A stretch of DNA of 64,000 nucleotides, taken from the NCBI GenBank assembly GCA_035578175.1, contig JAQMRL010000006.1, positions 67,171,001 to 67,235,000 on the forward strand, given 5' to 3'. Made by a program: the position numbers and the translations under genes. A model generated the notes under the pieces. The model was not told the origin of the DNA. It ran no database searches and saw only the letters and a list, made by a program, of their open reading frames with translations. Shown here piece by piece: positions 43,601 through 52,900 of the stretch (position 1 is its first letter; each line of letters opens with the position of its first letter). This stretch comes from Catonia carolina. Taxonomy: Eukaryota > Arthropoda > Insecta > Hemiptera > Achilidae.

Positions 43601-46600
43601 GTTGTTATGGAAAAAAGTAATTATTTCAAACTAGTTTATTATTTCTGTTCCCGTCCAACATATGACTTGTCATACATCAAATTATAGATAAAATTCTTTA
43701 TTTTATAACAAAATAATAAAACACTTATGTCGTCATGGAAAGAAAAGAGATATTTTTAATGTGTAATGCAAATAAAATGTGTTAAGATTTAAACGTCTAA
43801 CTTTGTACAAGCATATCTTATTTAAATATCAAGAGTATAATAATAACATTTATAGCATAATAAAACATGATTCATTAGAAACTATAACAATTTTTTCAGA
43901 ATTTTTTGATTAAAAATGAGATTTTTAGAGCGTGTTAAGCGAAACTAAATATTTTTGCCCATGACCTTCGGATGGTGTCTGCAGAGGAGAGTTATTCTAT
44001 TGGCTGTGCCTGGTGTTTTCGGTACGCACAGCGGGTTCTCATAACAGCTGTACTGCATTCTGAACGTGAAATAGAGTATAGCAGTGAGACATGGCCACTT
44101 CCATAGCTTGTGGCTGCCATGTAGCGCAGTGAGGTACCGTATGTGCGACAAGTCCATATCAGTAACATAGCAAAGGTAATCCCTAGTGTGTGGCGGCCAC
44201 AAGTTGTGTTCACCAGACCTTAAGGGAGTAGAAGTTTCATTCTATGAGCCATCTATTTCATCACCACACTTTCAAAATTTTGGGCTGAGCTCCCTCACAT
44301 CCTACTGTAGCATATTAAATAGCTTTTAGATCACCACTAACTAGATTACGGGATGTTGTTTTTCCAAGCCTACATCCTGATCCATCCAGATTATTTCTGC
44401 TTCGTACATTACATCCATGGCATTGCTGACAGGTTTGTATGCTGAGGGGGGTCTTTAATTACAAATAAATTGACCATAAACTGCTTTTACCCCAAGTCTT
44501 GTGAACAAAGTTTTGCAATGCTCATAATAAATAAACAAAAAAAATGAAATACCAAGAAAAATTACTTAAATTTACATATTTACCAATTATTTGTTGTAGA
44601 TGATTTTTTTTTGTTTAGGCTGATTTATTAAATTATATTTTTAAGAAAGTAGCTATTATATTCAATATACTTATGTACTTATATACTTACTTGTATACTT
44701 ATGTACTTATATAATATAAGTAACAATATATTACATATTATATATGTAATATATTGTTAATGCAGACTGTCGCTCTTGTTGGTTGAGTTAGGTGAAGCTC
44801 TTCTTCTGACCAGAACGGCAGGGCATCTGGTTTTTTTTTAATGTCCAACTGTTCTGCCATTATTGCTAATGCAGACGGTGAATGATGAAATGATTTTTTG
44901 TAACATATGAAAATATGCCGTGCCTGAATGGGATTCGAACCCAAGACCGCAAGATGAGAGGCGAGCACGTTACCAACTACGCCAATGCGGCCGGACATCA
45001 GATGGCACAGCTGCTTTCCGAAGGGGGAACTAGAGGTAACCTTTGCAGCTGCCTGTGGTTGGAGTGGCTGCTGGCAAGGCAAGTACGTCTACACTGCTAT
45101 CTAAAAATAGAAGCGGTCACTGACGTGGCGAACACAGTTTACCGCTGCCTCAAGGAGGAGCAGTCGCTAGTGAAGTGAAGGAAGGGGAGGAGGTCGGTTG
45201 TGGAGAACAAAAAGCATACTCGATGAGTGTTCTAAGCTAGCTCCATGTCCGACCCTCTTGTGAAGAAGATTGATACTGAACTGATTGACTGCCTCCTTGA
45301 ATTAGCTATGTCGGCCTTAAGTATCCCAGCCATTCGTAGAGGCACAAGCGCTGTAAGAAGTTTTATGTCTGTGCTATCCTGCGGCAGCAGAAGCAACCAC
45401 CCACAGCACCAGCCCTTTACAGCGGCCAAAACAATAATGATGGACCGGCATAGAAATAGTTGTTGTAGTTTAGGTCATCAGCCGAAAGGCTGGTTTGAAC
45501 CTCTAGAGGTTTTACTAAGTAAAACGAGGAGTGAGGTGGTTTACCATTGCCACAACTCACTAAGTGAAAAATTACGCTTATCAGCATGCCAGGCCCTCTG
45601 AAAAACACATATTTTCCACTCTGCAAATGACACCTTCACTTCATTCACCACAGGGCTGGCTGTATAACAATATTCATTACTTTCAGAGGAGACAACTCTG
45701 ATAAGTGTCTTTTGCACCTCTACCTCTTCTGTTCTTAAATGATTCAGTCATTTAATTGGCTGACCATGTGATAAGAAACAGAACTATTTATTTTAGCCCT
45801 GCAACGAACAGATTGAGAGTATAGAAATAGTATGGTATCAATATCATGAGTGTATTTATGATATTAAAGTCAAGAGTTATTAACCTAAGTGTGTTATTTG
45901 ACATGTTTTTTTTTTTTTTTTAGGGAACCAAGTGTTGTTATTCATCATACATCACTAGTAAACCTGAAGGTGATCCAAAAAATTACACTGATTATGAAGT
46001 AATCAAAAATCCAGAAGAGTGGAAATATGTTGAACGTCTCTTACCAAAAGCATTAATTCCTGTACCTTCTGTCAAAGAACAATATCCATCTGGTTGGAAA
46101 CCTGTAACTGGTTAGTGTTAGAATTTTATGAATTTTTTAATAATTTTAATTATTATTTTTCTTTAAATTATTATTTTTTTTCTAATTATTATTCACTTTT
46201 ATTTTTAAAAAACTAGTAAGATTAAAAACTTTTTGCACTACAAGAAATCAAAAAGGCTTACAGAATAATATGGAACAAGTGTATAAATGTAAATTATAAA
46301 AATAAATTTTTGAAATGCATCTTGCCAACCATCGGTATTAATTACAGCGTTCTGAATTTTAATTTTAATAATATGCTCTGAGAAGGTGGTACCACCAAAA
46401 CGCACGTGTAAGTTTATTAATGTAAATTAGTTTAAACCAACCCTTTTGCTCTCGACTTAATAAATTGTGTAATTAAGTTAATTCTTTTAAGTAAAATTGG
46501 GGCATTTGTTCAGATCATGACTTTGTAGGGAAACTAAAAGAAATTTTTATCCACCCTAGTAATAAGAGTTGTGAAAGCTTCATACGAAAGCCGGCTTGTA

Positions 46601-48312
46601 CCTAAAGTACGTGTCAAAAGTTGTTTGGCTGAACGGATGGCTCTCTCCCACAGACCACCGAAATGTGGAGCATGAGGGGGGTTAACCTTAAATTCGAAAC
46701 GCGTTGGAAGTAACGATGATATGAAGTGATCATCTTTAGGTAACCGTGTAAGAAAAGACTTTAAATTGGCGGAGATTCGTGTGCGAGCTCCGATAAAATT
46801 TGTGCCGCAGTCAGAACGTAATAGTTCAGGACATCCACGTCGATTAGTAAAACGTTGAAATGCGTCTAAGAAAGCTTCCGTAGTTAGACCACATATGTAG
46901 TACTTTTCTACTAGTGGGCAAAATTTCAACTCTCTAGCTTTAGTAGTTTTTGAGAAAAATGTACGTATTTATGAAAAAAATGAATTTTCAGAAAAACGCA
47001 AATTAAGTAAAAAGACCCATTTTATTTATGCACATGCAAAATGCACATTTTTTCGACTTGTCACCTGTTTTTAATTTAATTATTTTTAATACTTCTAGTC
47101 CACCAATGTATATGATATTAATATCGTTTTAACCAGAAAACCCGGAAGAATTCAAATACGTAATAAAAAAAAAATTCATTTTTTTTTAGATTTTTCCGTT
47201 CCATCTCCCCTTAAGCTTTAACTATAGTCCAGCCTCTCTTAGTTTGCTCCTATTGTAAACAAATAATGACGTCACTGAGCATGCGCATTATATCAAAATA
47301 TGTACACGCTGATTAAAAAGTAACAACAAAATACCTTCAAAAGTATTTAAATCCAAATATTTTTAAATAAATATTTTTTTAATTTTAAAAATATTTAAAT
47401 ACTTTTAAAAGTATTTTTATAAATGAAATTGTTAGGCCTACATCATATCATGACTGATGTTTTTAGTTTTTTAAGTACTTGTAATTTAAAAAATAGTTAA
47501 CTTAATAGGAATACGACATCCGTAAAGTTGCAGACTTTAGCGTACACCCTGTAGTAGGTGGCTTTTGTTTGTTGACAGTAGGAGCAAACTAAGAACGGCT
47601 GAACTGTATATATATCTGGCGTGGACCGATATAACTGAGGTACTTTCTTGAGGTAAACGAATATTACCTTTTTGTTTAATGCCAAGACAAAAATCTCTTT
47701 TCATTTAAATCTGTACCATCGACAAACCTTAGCAGACCAGATTGAACTATTTTACTCGAATCAAAATGGAATTCTTTTGAAACTTTGAAGTATCAAATTC
47801 TGGCAGTTTTTTTTTCAGTTGCTAAGTTTTATTGTTAATGAATTTCTTTTGTAAAACTAATTATTACAGTGCAATACATTATTACATTTATATTTTAAAC
47901 TCAATTTTCCAAATTTTTGGACGTAAATTTGTTAAATTTATTGATTCAATTAAGTAAATGTGGAATAGTTTAATCCTACTTTTGACTCTTGACTTAAAAA
48001 AATATTATGTGACTCAGTGATTTTTTTTATGTTGCAGCAAAACCAGAAGATTTCCCGTATTTTGTTGAACGAACTAAAAATCATTTAGTACCTGTTTACT
48101 TAGAAATATCGCACAGAGGAACGATGAGAATTACAAAATTAAGACGTATTTCTGGCGATATATGGTCTTTAAAAACATCACTGTTACAATATTTAGAAAA
48201 AGTAAATAATAAACCAATTGGAATTCAAGTTGATGAAATCGCTGGTGTTATTACTTTTAGAGGTGACCATGTGAACAATATTAAATCTTGGTTGCTTGAA
48301 AAAGGATTTTAA
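40574..48312 (+). CDS. mRpL49: Mitochondrial ribosomal protein L49, three exons
   Basis: Component of the large subunit of the mitochondrial ribosome, acting in the matrix. Exons are 40574-40657, 45924-46110 and 48038-48312; phases fit exactly (28 codons; 62 codons plus G; CA plus 90 codons and TAA), giving 181 residues against about 166 in human. The N-terminus (MSIRPLFVNIRSVHNLLRSK) is basic and lacks acidic residues, as expected for a mitochondrial presequence. Family landmarks are YVERLLPKALIPVPS, YPSGWKP, FPYFVERTKNHLVPVY, LRRISGDIWSLK and the C-terminal SWLLEKGF. Splice sites are consensus: GTAAGC/T-run AG and GTTAGT/GTTGCAG. Intron 1 is 5.3 kb and intron 2 is 1.9 kb, both packed with repeats. 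Exon 1 is assigned by presequence character, donor and phase, since that part of the family is not conserved. Confidence 0.88.
41398..41757. repeat. ~360-bp palindrome with hammerhead-like motifs in both arms
   Basis: Left arm 41398-41545 and right arm 41608-41757 are near-perfect inverted copies (CTTTGGTTGGTTATTTAAG at the outside, GAACGGTGTTACCATTCAG toward the centre). Each arm contains the hammerhead-like segment described separately. The centre holds further short copies of ATGACTGAATGG. Palindromic pseudo-LTRs with hammerheads are known in Penelope-like elements, but no Penelope RT is present here. Confidence 0.85.
41660..41715 (+). ncRNA. Hammerhead-ribozyme-like motif
   Basis: CTGAAGA (41670-41676) fits the conserved CUGANGA core. 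GGTGGTACCACC (41678-41689) makes stem II with a GUAC loop. GAAA (41690-41693) is the second core strand. ACGCGCGT (41693-41700) can form a minimal stem III ending in U, with A at 41701 as the H base before the predicted cleavage point. Stem I pairs GCT before the core with AGT after it, then imperfectly further out. The motif is on the same strand as mRpL49, inside intron 1. The opposite arm (about 41441-41471, minus) has GACA in place of GAAA and should be inactive. A worn third copy lies at 46371-46425. Activity is not shown by sequence alone. Confidence 0.6.
41828..42214 (-). mobile_element. Family H element with 10-bp target duplication
   Basis: 387 bp, inverted. ATTATAAAGT is duplicated at 41818-41827 and 42215-42224. 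The hairpin loop is AAAA instead of GAAA. The plus-strand ORF at 41998-42369 runs through it by chance. Confidence 0.85.
42587..42928 (+). mobile_element. TA-flanked MITE of family M
   Basis: 342 bp, CAGTCCAGCCTCTCTTAG to GAACGGCTGAACTG, with TA at 42585-42586 and 42929-42930. The interior has nested AAAATACTTTT/AAAAGTATTT palindromes. Confidence 0.85.
43054..43234 (+). mobile_element. tRNA-derived SINE, full length with poly(A)
   Basis: GCCGGCCACGTTGGCGATG (A box region), GGGTTCGAATCCCACT (B box), tail CATTAGCAGCAATTTGC and GGACGTTAAACC, then A16. ACTAGGTA before and after suggests an 8-bp target duplication. Confidence 0.82.
43600..43955. repeat. Dispersed repeat E, copy 1
   Basis: It matches 50270-50590 through TTTATAACAAAATAATAAA, TTAAACGTCTAACTTTGTAC, AGTATAATAATAA and TTTCAGAATTTTTTGAT. 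No ends were defined. Confidence 0.6.
44760..45449. repeat. GC-richer unknown segment carrying a SINE
   Basis: It is clearly richer in G and C than its surroundings, with a plus-strand ORF (MSDPLVKKIDTELIDCLLEL) lacking any domain I know. It ends ATGATGGACCGGC, as does the first ~107 bases of the window, so it is probably a repeated element. A tRNA SINE (44831-44994, minus) is inserted in it. Confidence 0.4.
44831..44994 (-). mobile_element. tRNA-derived SINE
   Basis: A box GCGTAGTTGGTAACGTG, B box GGGTTCGAATCCC and a poly(A) tail (T-run at 44831-44839) on the minus strand. No clean target duplication. Confidence 0.78.
45460..45820 (+). mobile_element. Family H element, 3'-truncated, with 10-bp target duplication
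   Basis: It begins TTGTTGTAGTTTAGGTCATC and stops after CAGATTGAGAGT, about 35 bp short of the family end. ATAGAAATAG is duplicated at 45450-45459 and 45821-45830, so the truncation happened at insertion. Confidence 0.8.
45924..46110 (+). CDS. mRpL49: mRpL49 exon 2
   Basis: Acceptor T-run plus AG at 45922-45923, donor GTTAGT at 46111. It encodes YVERLLPKALIPVPSVKEQY and PSGWKP, matching the conserved FVERLLP ... SGWQP part of L49. Confidence 0.9.
46371..46425 (+). repeat. Degenerate hammerhead-like segment
   Basis: ATGCTCTGAGAAGGTGGTACCACCAAAACGCACG is a copy of the 41660 motif with one core base lost and GAAA changed to AAAA. It is presumably inactive. It lies in mRpL49 intron 2. Confidence 0.6.
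46534..46929 (-). pseudogene. BEL/Pao retrotransposon integrase fragment
   Basis: The minus strand reads LTTEAFLDAFQRFTNRRGCP, LLRSDCGTNFIGA (second catalytic Asp region), FNVNPP-like VNPPHAPHFGGLWERAIRSA (with the catalytic Glu) and LSYEAFTTLI. These are typical BEL/Pao integrase core blocks. The zinc-binding part and the first Asp are missing and the frame ends in unrelated sequence. It is antisense within mRpL49 intron 2. Confidence 0.8.
47225..47606 (+). mobile_element. TA-flanked MITE of family M
   Basis: 382 bp, TAGTCCAGCCTCTCTTAG to GAACGGCTGAACTG, with TA on both sides (47223-47224, 47607-47608). It is longer than its relatives because of extra AAAGTATTT-type palindromic units. Confidence 0.85.
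48038..48312 (+). CDS. mRpL49: mRpL49 exon 3 (C-terminus)
   Basis: Acceptor ATGTTGCAG. It encodes KPEDFPYFVERTKNHLVPVY, RISGDIWSLKTSLLQYLEK, VDEIAGVITFRGD and the invariant WLLEKGF before TAA (48310-48312). Confidence 0.95.
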
Positions 48313-48557
48313 GTTAAAATAATTTATGTGTAAAGTTATAGTTTAGTTCATAATATGTTTTCTTTTTGTAAAATTCTTGTTAATACATAATTATGTTTTA
48401 GTCCACTGACGTTAAGTTTTTATTTCATGTCCTTTGTAAAGTTGCTTCATTTATCTGTTTTCACTAATGCAGCAATTGAACTCATATTATCATGTCAACA
48501 CCAGTAATCTAATGGGATTTAAACAGAACGTATCAAGGATCTTTTATTTTTAGTTTC

Positions 48558-48618
48558 TCTTGCTCTGCGTGAATAAACAGGAAGATATTATCTTCCTGTA
48601 TTTTCACGCAGAGCAAGA
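48558..48618. repeat. 30-bp-arm near-perfect hairpin
   Basis: 48558-48587 and 48589-48618 are inverted copies with 28 of 30 matching and one base between (TCTTGCTCTGCGTG ... CACGCAGAGCAAGA). It lies about 245 bp after the mRpL49 stop and directly joins the 26-bp tandem array. Confidence 0.9.
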
Positions 48619-48768
48619 CAGTACCTTATTAAGGTACCTTATAACAGTACCTTAATAAGGTACCTTATAACAGTACCTTAATAAGGTACCTTATAACAGT
48701 ACCTTAATAAGGTACCTTATAACAGTACCTTAATAAGGTACCTTATAACAGTACCTTGTTAAGGTACT
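48618..48768. repeat. 26-bp tandem repeat of a palindromic unit
   Basis: Five full units plus a partial one, start points 26 bases apart (48618, 48644, 48670, 48696, 48722, 48748). Each contains the palindrome GTACCTTAATAAGGTAC. Units are almost identical. Confidence 0.92.
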
Positions 48769-48834
48769 GTTTTTTTCAAAGTTTTTTAACGTGGCCCCCT
48801 GTCCCCAAAAAAAACATGTCTTCAGAGATGGGTG

Positions 48835-48975
48835 CGAGTGTGTTTATGAACGGAATATTGTATGAAGTTGAAACTTGGAACGTAAGTAAGGTACTGTACC
48901 ACTAGAGGGCTCTACATGAACATTTTCATGAAAATCTGTCAACCAGAAGTAGTAACAGTTATTCATGCATTTTTC
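48835..48975. repeat. Dispersed repeat F, copy 1
   Basis: It matches 63385-63535 through GAAACTTGGAACGTAAG / GAAACTTGAAACTTAAG, ACATTTTCAT and TCTGTCAACCAGAAGTAGTA / ATGTCAACCGAAAGTAGTA. Confidence 0.6.
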
Positions 48976-49429
48976 TCAAAAATGTCTCTTACAATTATTT
49001 TTTTAAATTGCCTCATTTATTTTATTTTTTCTCTCTGTAAGATAGGGTAAGAACCATCCCTGCCGAAATTTTTTGGGGGACTCTGCTTTTATGATGACAT
49101 ATGACATTTTGATCGCACATTGATCTAATACTACTGTTTAGAAAGAAATTCTTGAACACTACAGAAAGTTTCATCAAGTAATTTTTCAGATTTTTTTTAA
49201 TTAATCTAAAATTAACACTATTTTAAAAATTGGGGTAATTTATTGATGTATTTTCTTCCCGCGTAAGTAGGTTTTTGTTAAAATAATTAAGTGTTGTGGT
49301 TAGCCTTTTATTATTTCTGTTTCTTGTAATATCATACATAATCATATTCAAAAATGTAGTGTGAGGGATATATAAGAAATTTAAGCTCCTTAAATAGTAG
49401 CTTGTGTGAGCTGAGCTGGTTAACTCCCA

Positions 49430-49600
49430 CCATATACGTAATAGCTTTCTTTTGAATTTTAAAATTTACATCGATAACAATCCTGTCTAGTATTTAAATC
49501 GATATAGAAGTAAATACTTAAAAAGAAATCAGCAGTTAAGCAGCTGGACTTGTGGTAACATTGGTACTGCTAGACCAACTTGGTGGGACAAGATAAAATT
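49430..49600 (-). repeat. tRNA-like SINE, third family
   Basis: The minus strand has CCACCAAGTTGGTCTAGCAG near 49580 (A-box-like) and a tail with AATACTAGACAGG. It is a worn relative of the copies at 54836-55000 and 57895-58092. Confidence 0.45.
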
Positions 49601-51418
49601 TAAAAAAAGCAGTGTTTTATTGGTTACTGTACTTATCAATCATTTGTTACTACCACTTACTTCCTTCAATTAGTATTTAAGTAATTTTTGCCAATTATAC
49701 ACAACTTTAGCATTTAGTTAGAAAGTTTATTAATTGTTAAAAAAGATTATTTAGTAAGAAACTAAATAATAGGCCTGAGCTGAGATGGACTGTATTACAA
49801 TTACTGTGAAACGTTTGTGTTGAATGCAGCACACAGAACAGAATCCTTCCGCACTCACACATTGTTACAAATAAAGCCGAGTATAACTCTGGAGACCAAG
49901 ACACATAGTATAAATATAACCAACTACGGTGGCATGCGGGCCGCACATGCACAGTAAGTAGCTCCCCCACCACAGCCATCGTAGCCTGATACCGGCTGCC
50001 TCTAAAGTAGTACTCACTACTCATTATGTTGTGTTCATGCGGTAATCGTTTTGACATTGGTGTCGCTGTCGAAAGCCATACCCTGTCAAAATTAGTTGCA
50101 CGCGCCCAAAATACGGGGAAAATGTCTGCGATTCACTTTAGGGTAATAGGCAATAAGTTTTTTTCTAAATGATGTACCTACCATAAGCTTTGACAGGCCC
50201 AAAAGAAAGGTACTAAAAGGAAGGAGTCACCAGACACGATCTCTTTGACTTCCCTTCAAGAAGTGATTTTTTCAAGCTCGTTTGTTATTTCTCTTTCTGC
50301 CCTACATACATCAAATTTCATATTTTATAACAAAATAATAAACCGCATATTATGTAATCCTGGAAAAGAAGTTAGGGCCTATTTATTAGCCTATGTGATA
50401 CGCAAAAAATGTGATGAGATTTAACGTCTAACTTTGTACGAGCGTATCTTATATAAATATCAGAGTATAATAATAATAGAGTATAATAAGAGTGTAATAA
50501 AATAAGATCCATTAGGAAGCGAAAGTAATATTTTCAGAATTTTTTGATGAAAAATGAGCTTGTTAGAGTGTAGTGAACGAAACTGGCCGGCAGAATGCCC
50601 TACCGTACCGCGTATTGTCATGATTGCGCTTGAACACCGTGCACTGATTGAAATGAGTTGAGGGGAAAGGCTGACGCAACACATTCTCTGTCCCGCTACC
50701 CTCCCTACATGCCGCCGTAGTTGGCGAACAGTATACTCCCCCAGATTGATAAATATGTCTTGAACCACTGTTGATAATGTAAATTAGGTAATTATATAAA
50801 ACATTTTCAAAAAACAACTTTATTAAATCATGGAATGTACAGGTTGTTAGTTTCCTTATCGAGCTTGTATCAAAATTTTTTGAGTATAGTATTTAAAGGA
50901 ATTGCAAACTGAGTAAATTTTAATTATTCGGAAAGGAATAAAAATTACATAAACTATATTTCTTTCAAATTAAATTTTTATAATTTTTTAGTCTTTAAGA
51001 CTGATTTGGTGAAATGAATGTTTTGTATTAAAACAGCTGTATTATTTATTTTAAATAGAATATTGTTTCACATCAGTCCAACCTGTAAACAAATCATTAT
51101 AATATTTAATTATTTTGTATTAAAATCAAAACTTAATACATAATAGCAAGATTGCCTCTATGAAATAACAGTAATGTACTATAGTCGTTTGCACATTCAG
51201 TATATGTGAGCAACATGTCATCTTGGACATAAACATTATTTGAGCACATGGACCATCATAACTAACGACGTCACTTCGCATTCGTGATGATATGCGCAGA
51301 CTACTTTGAAGCTACGTACTATAGCGCTCTATATCATTGTAAAAGACAGTGAAATTAAATACTTAATGCTATCGACGTAATAAGTCGACACAAAACAAAA
51401 TAAAACGGGTCAAAAACT
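49601..51418. other. Intergenic, no gene recognised; contains dispersed repeat E copy 2
   Basis: 50270-50590 matches repeat E at 43600-43955. Minus-strand ORFs at 49737-50057 and 50460-50817 show no recognisable domain. Confidence 0.4.
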
Positions 51419-51501
51419 GCAAACGTAATATTCCGTCAGCGGCCTTAATCGTACATTATTGGTGCGACGTAATATTCCGTCAGGAACCGGCAAGAGGTTA
51501 A
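51419..51501 (-). repeat. Candidate piggyBac-like terminus with subterminal direct repeats
   Basis: On the minus strand TTAA is followed by CCTCTTGCCGGTTCC. CGTAATATTCCGTCAG occurs twice (about 51425 and 51469, plus orientation). Short subterminal repeats and TTAA are typical of piggyBac-like ends. The other end was not found. Confidence 0.35.
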
Positions 51502-51642
51502 AAAAAAGTGATCATCAGGTTAGTTTTATACATTATACGAGGGCTATTCAGAAAGTAGGGAACGTTTTGTAAATAAACAAAAACTATGTAAAAGAAAAAT
51601 TTTTTATTATATACATCTGAAAGAGTGACTAAAATACTACTT

Positions 51643-51921
51643 TTATACATAGTCACCTAGCAAATTGAGGCACTTGTCATAGCGGTGGACAAGCTGCAAA
51701 ATTCCTTCGTCATAGAAATCCGCCGCCTGCGACCGCAGCCACTCAGTGACGCGCGCCCGGAGTTCCTCGTCGTCGTCGAAGCGCTGTGTTGCTAGCCAGT
51801 TCTTCATTCCTGGAAACAAGTGAAAATCACTCGGTGCACGATCAGGACTATAGGATGGATGAGGGAAAACCTCCCATTTGAATGAATCAAGGAGTTCTTT
51901 TGTGCGGTTTGCCGTGCAAAC
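51643..51921 (-). pseudogene. Inverted copy of mariner transposase C-terminus
   Basis: The minus strand reads NRTKELLDSFKWEVFPHPSY, APSDFHLFPGMKNWLATQRF and VHRYDKCLNLLGDYV, parallel to the right arm. It carries the third catalytic Asp region only. Confidence 0.85.
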
Positions 51922-51935
51922 CGCACAAAAATCAG

Positions 51936-52408
51936 CAAGGAAGATTATGGCTACTGTGTTTTGGGACAGGCAAGGTGTGCTGCTCATTGACTTTCTCGAG
52001 CGTGGTGCAACAATAAACTCTGATCGGTACTACCAAACATTACGCAACCTTAGGAGAGCAGTTCAAAACAAGCGCCGAGGAAAGTTGTCGTCAAAAATTT
52101 TGTTTCTTCATGACAATGCCCGACCTCACACGACAAACCGCACAAAAGAACTCCTTGATTCATTCAAATGGGAGGTTTTCCCTCATCCACCCTATAGTCC
52201 TGATCTTGCACAGAGTGATTTTCACTTGTTTCCAGGAATGAAGAACTGGCTAGCAACACAGCGCTTCGACGACGACGAGGAACTCCGGGCGCGCGTCACT
52301 GAGTGGCTGCGGTCACAGGCGGTGAATTTCTATGACGAAGGAATTTTGAAGCTTGTCCACCGCTATGACAAGTCCCTCAATTTGCCTGGTGACTATGTAG
52401 AAAAGTAG
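51936..52408 (+). pseudogene. Mariner transposase C-terminal half
   Basis: Starting from about ARKIMATVFWDRQGVLLIDF it runs open to the natural end NLPGDYVEK. It contains HDNARPHTT (second Asp) and SPDLAQSDFHLF (third Asp, 34 residues later, so D34D type). The N-terminal DNA-binding part and the TGDETW block are missing. The frame upstream of ARKIMA is junction sequence. It cannot be an active transposase, but its ends could be moved in trans. Confidence 0.85.
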
Positions 52409-52509
52409 TATTTTTAGTCACTCTTTCAGATGTATATAATAAAAAATTTTTCTTTTACATAGTTTTTGTTTATTTACAAAACGTTCCCTACTTTCTGAAT
52501 AGACCTCGT

Positions 52510-52898
52510 ATGTATTTACTGACTCCAAGGTGGGTTTGAGTGATGCTCTTTGAAGACCATCTCCCCATGACTACGCCTTTCACTTGTATCTTTTCCTGGA
52601 AATGCTTCACCAACTAGAGCTACAAGGAAAAATTGTTCCATACAGTGGAGACTGGTGCACTGTGGAGTATGTGGTGACGAAATAACAGACAGTATCGCTA
52701 AACAAGCAGGATAAATGGGGCTTGTTCTGCAAGCACCTTTGTCTTAAATAAAGAAAAATTCACAGGAAGCTTTTAAAAATATTTGGATCAAATACTGGAA
52801 CATTAAAAGCACAAGAAAGGGATCTGTTTCCTTTTGAGACCAGTGGGAGGATGTTTGTATCAGATGGCCATATTTGCAGTCCACACCAGAATGGGATG
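52510..52898 (+). other. Possible RNase-H-like coding relic around the mariner insertion
   Basis: The plus strand near 52660-52710 reads LVHCGVCGDEITDSIAKQAG-like blocks. These recall the RNase H signature of Jockey-type LINEs (HxGxxGNExAD.LAK). They are broken by stops, and the intact mariner sits a little further on. Weak evidence. Confidence 0.25.
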
Positions 52899-52900
52899 TA

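Larger units (their letters stand above)
51538..52508 (+). mobile_element. Fold-back mariner: 3' part duplicated in inverted orientation
   Basis: TA flanks (51536-51537, 52509-52510) bound an element whose left 374 bp (51538-51911) is the inverted copy of its right 375 bp (52134-52508). Ends are CGAGGGCTATTCAGAAAGTA on both sides. The true 5' terminal region and the first catalytic block are gone. The junction has an extra small palindrome, GTGCGGTTTGCCGTGCAAAC and onward. Confidence 0.9.

Noticed and set aside
45245..45601. 118-codon plus-strand ORF as a host gene
   Set aside because: It runs out of the GC-richer segment into a family H insertion at 45460, and no known domain or exon border was seen.
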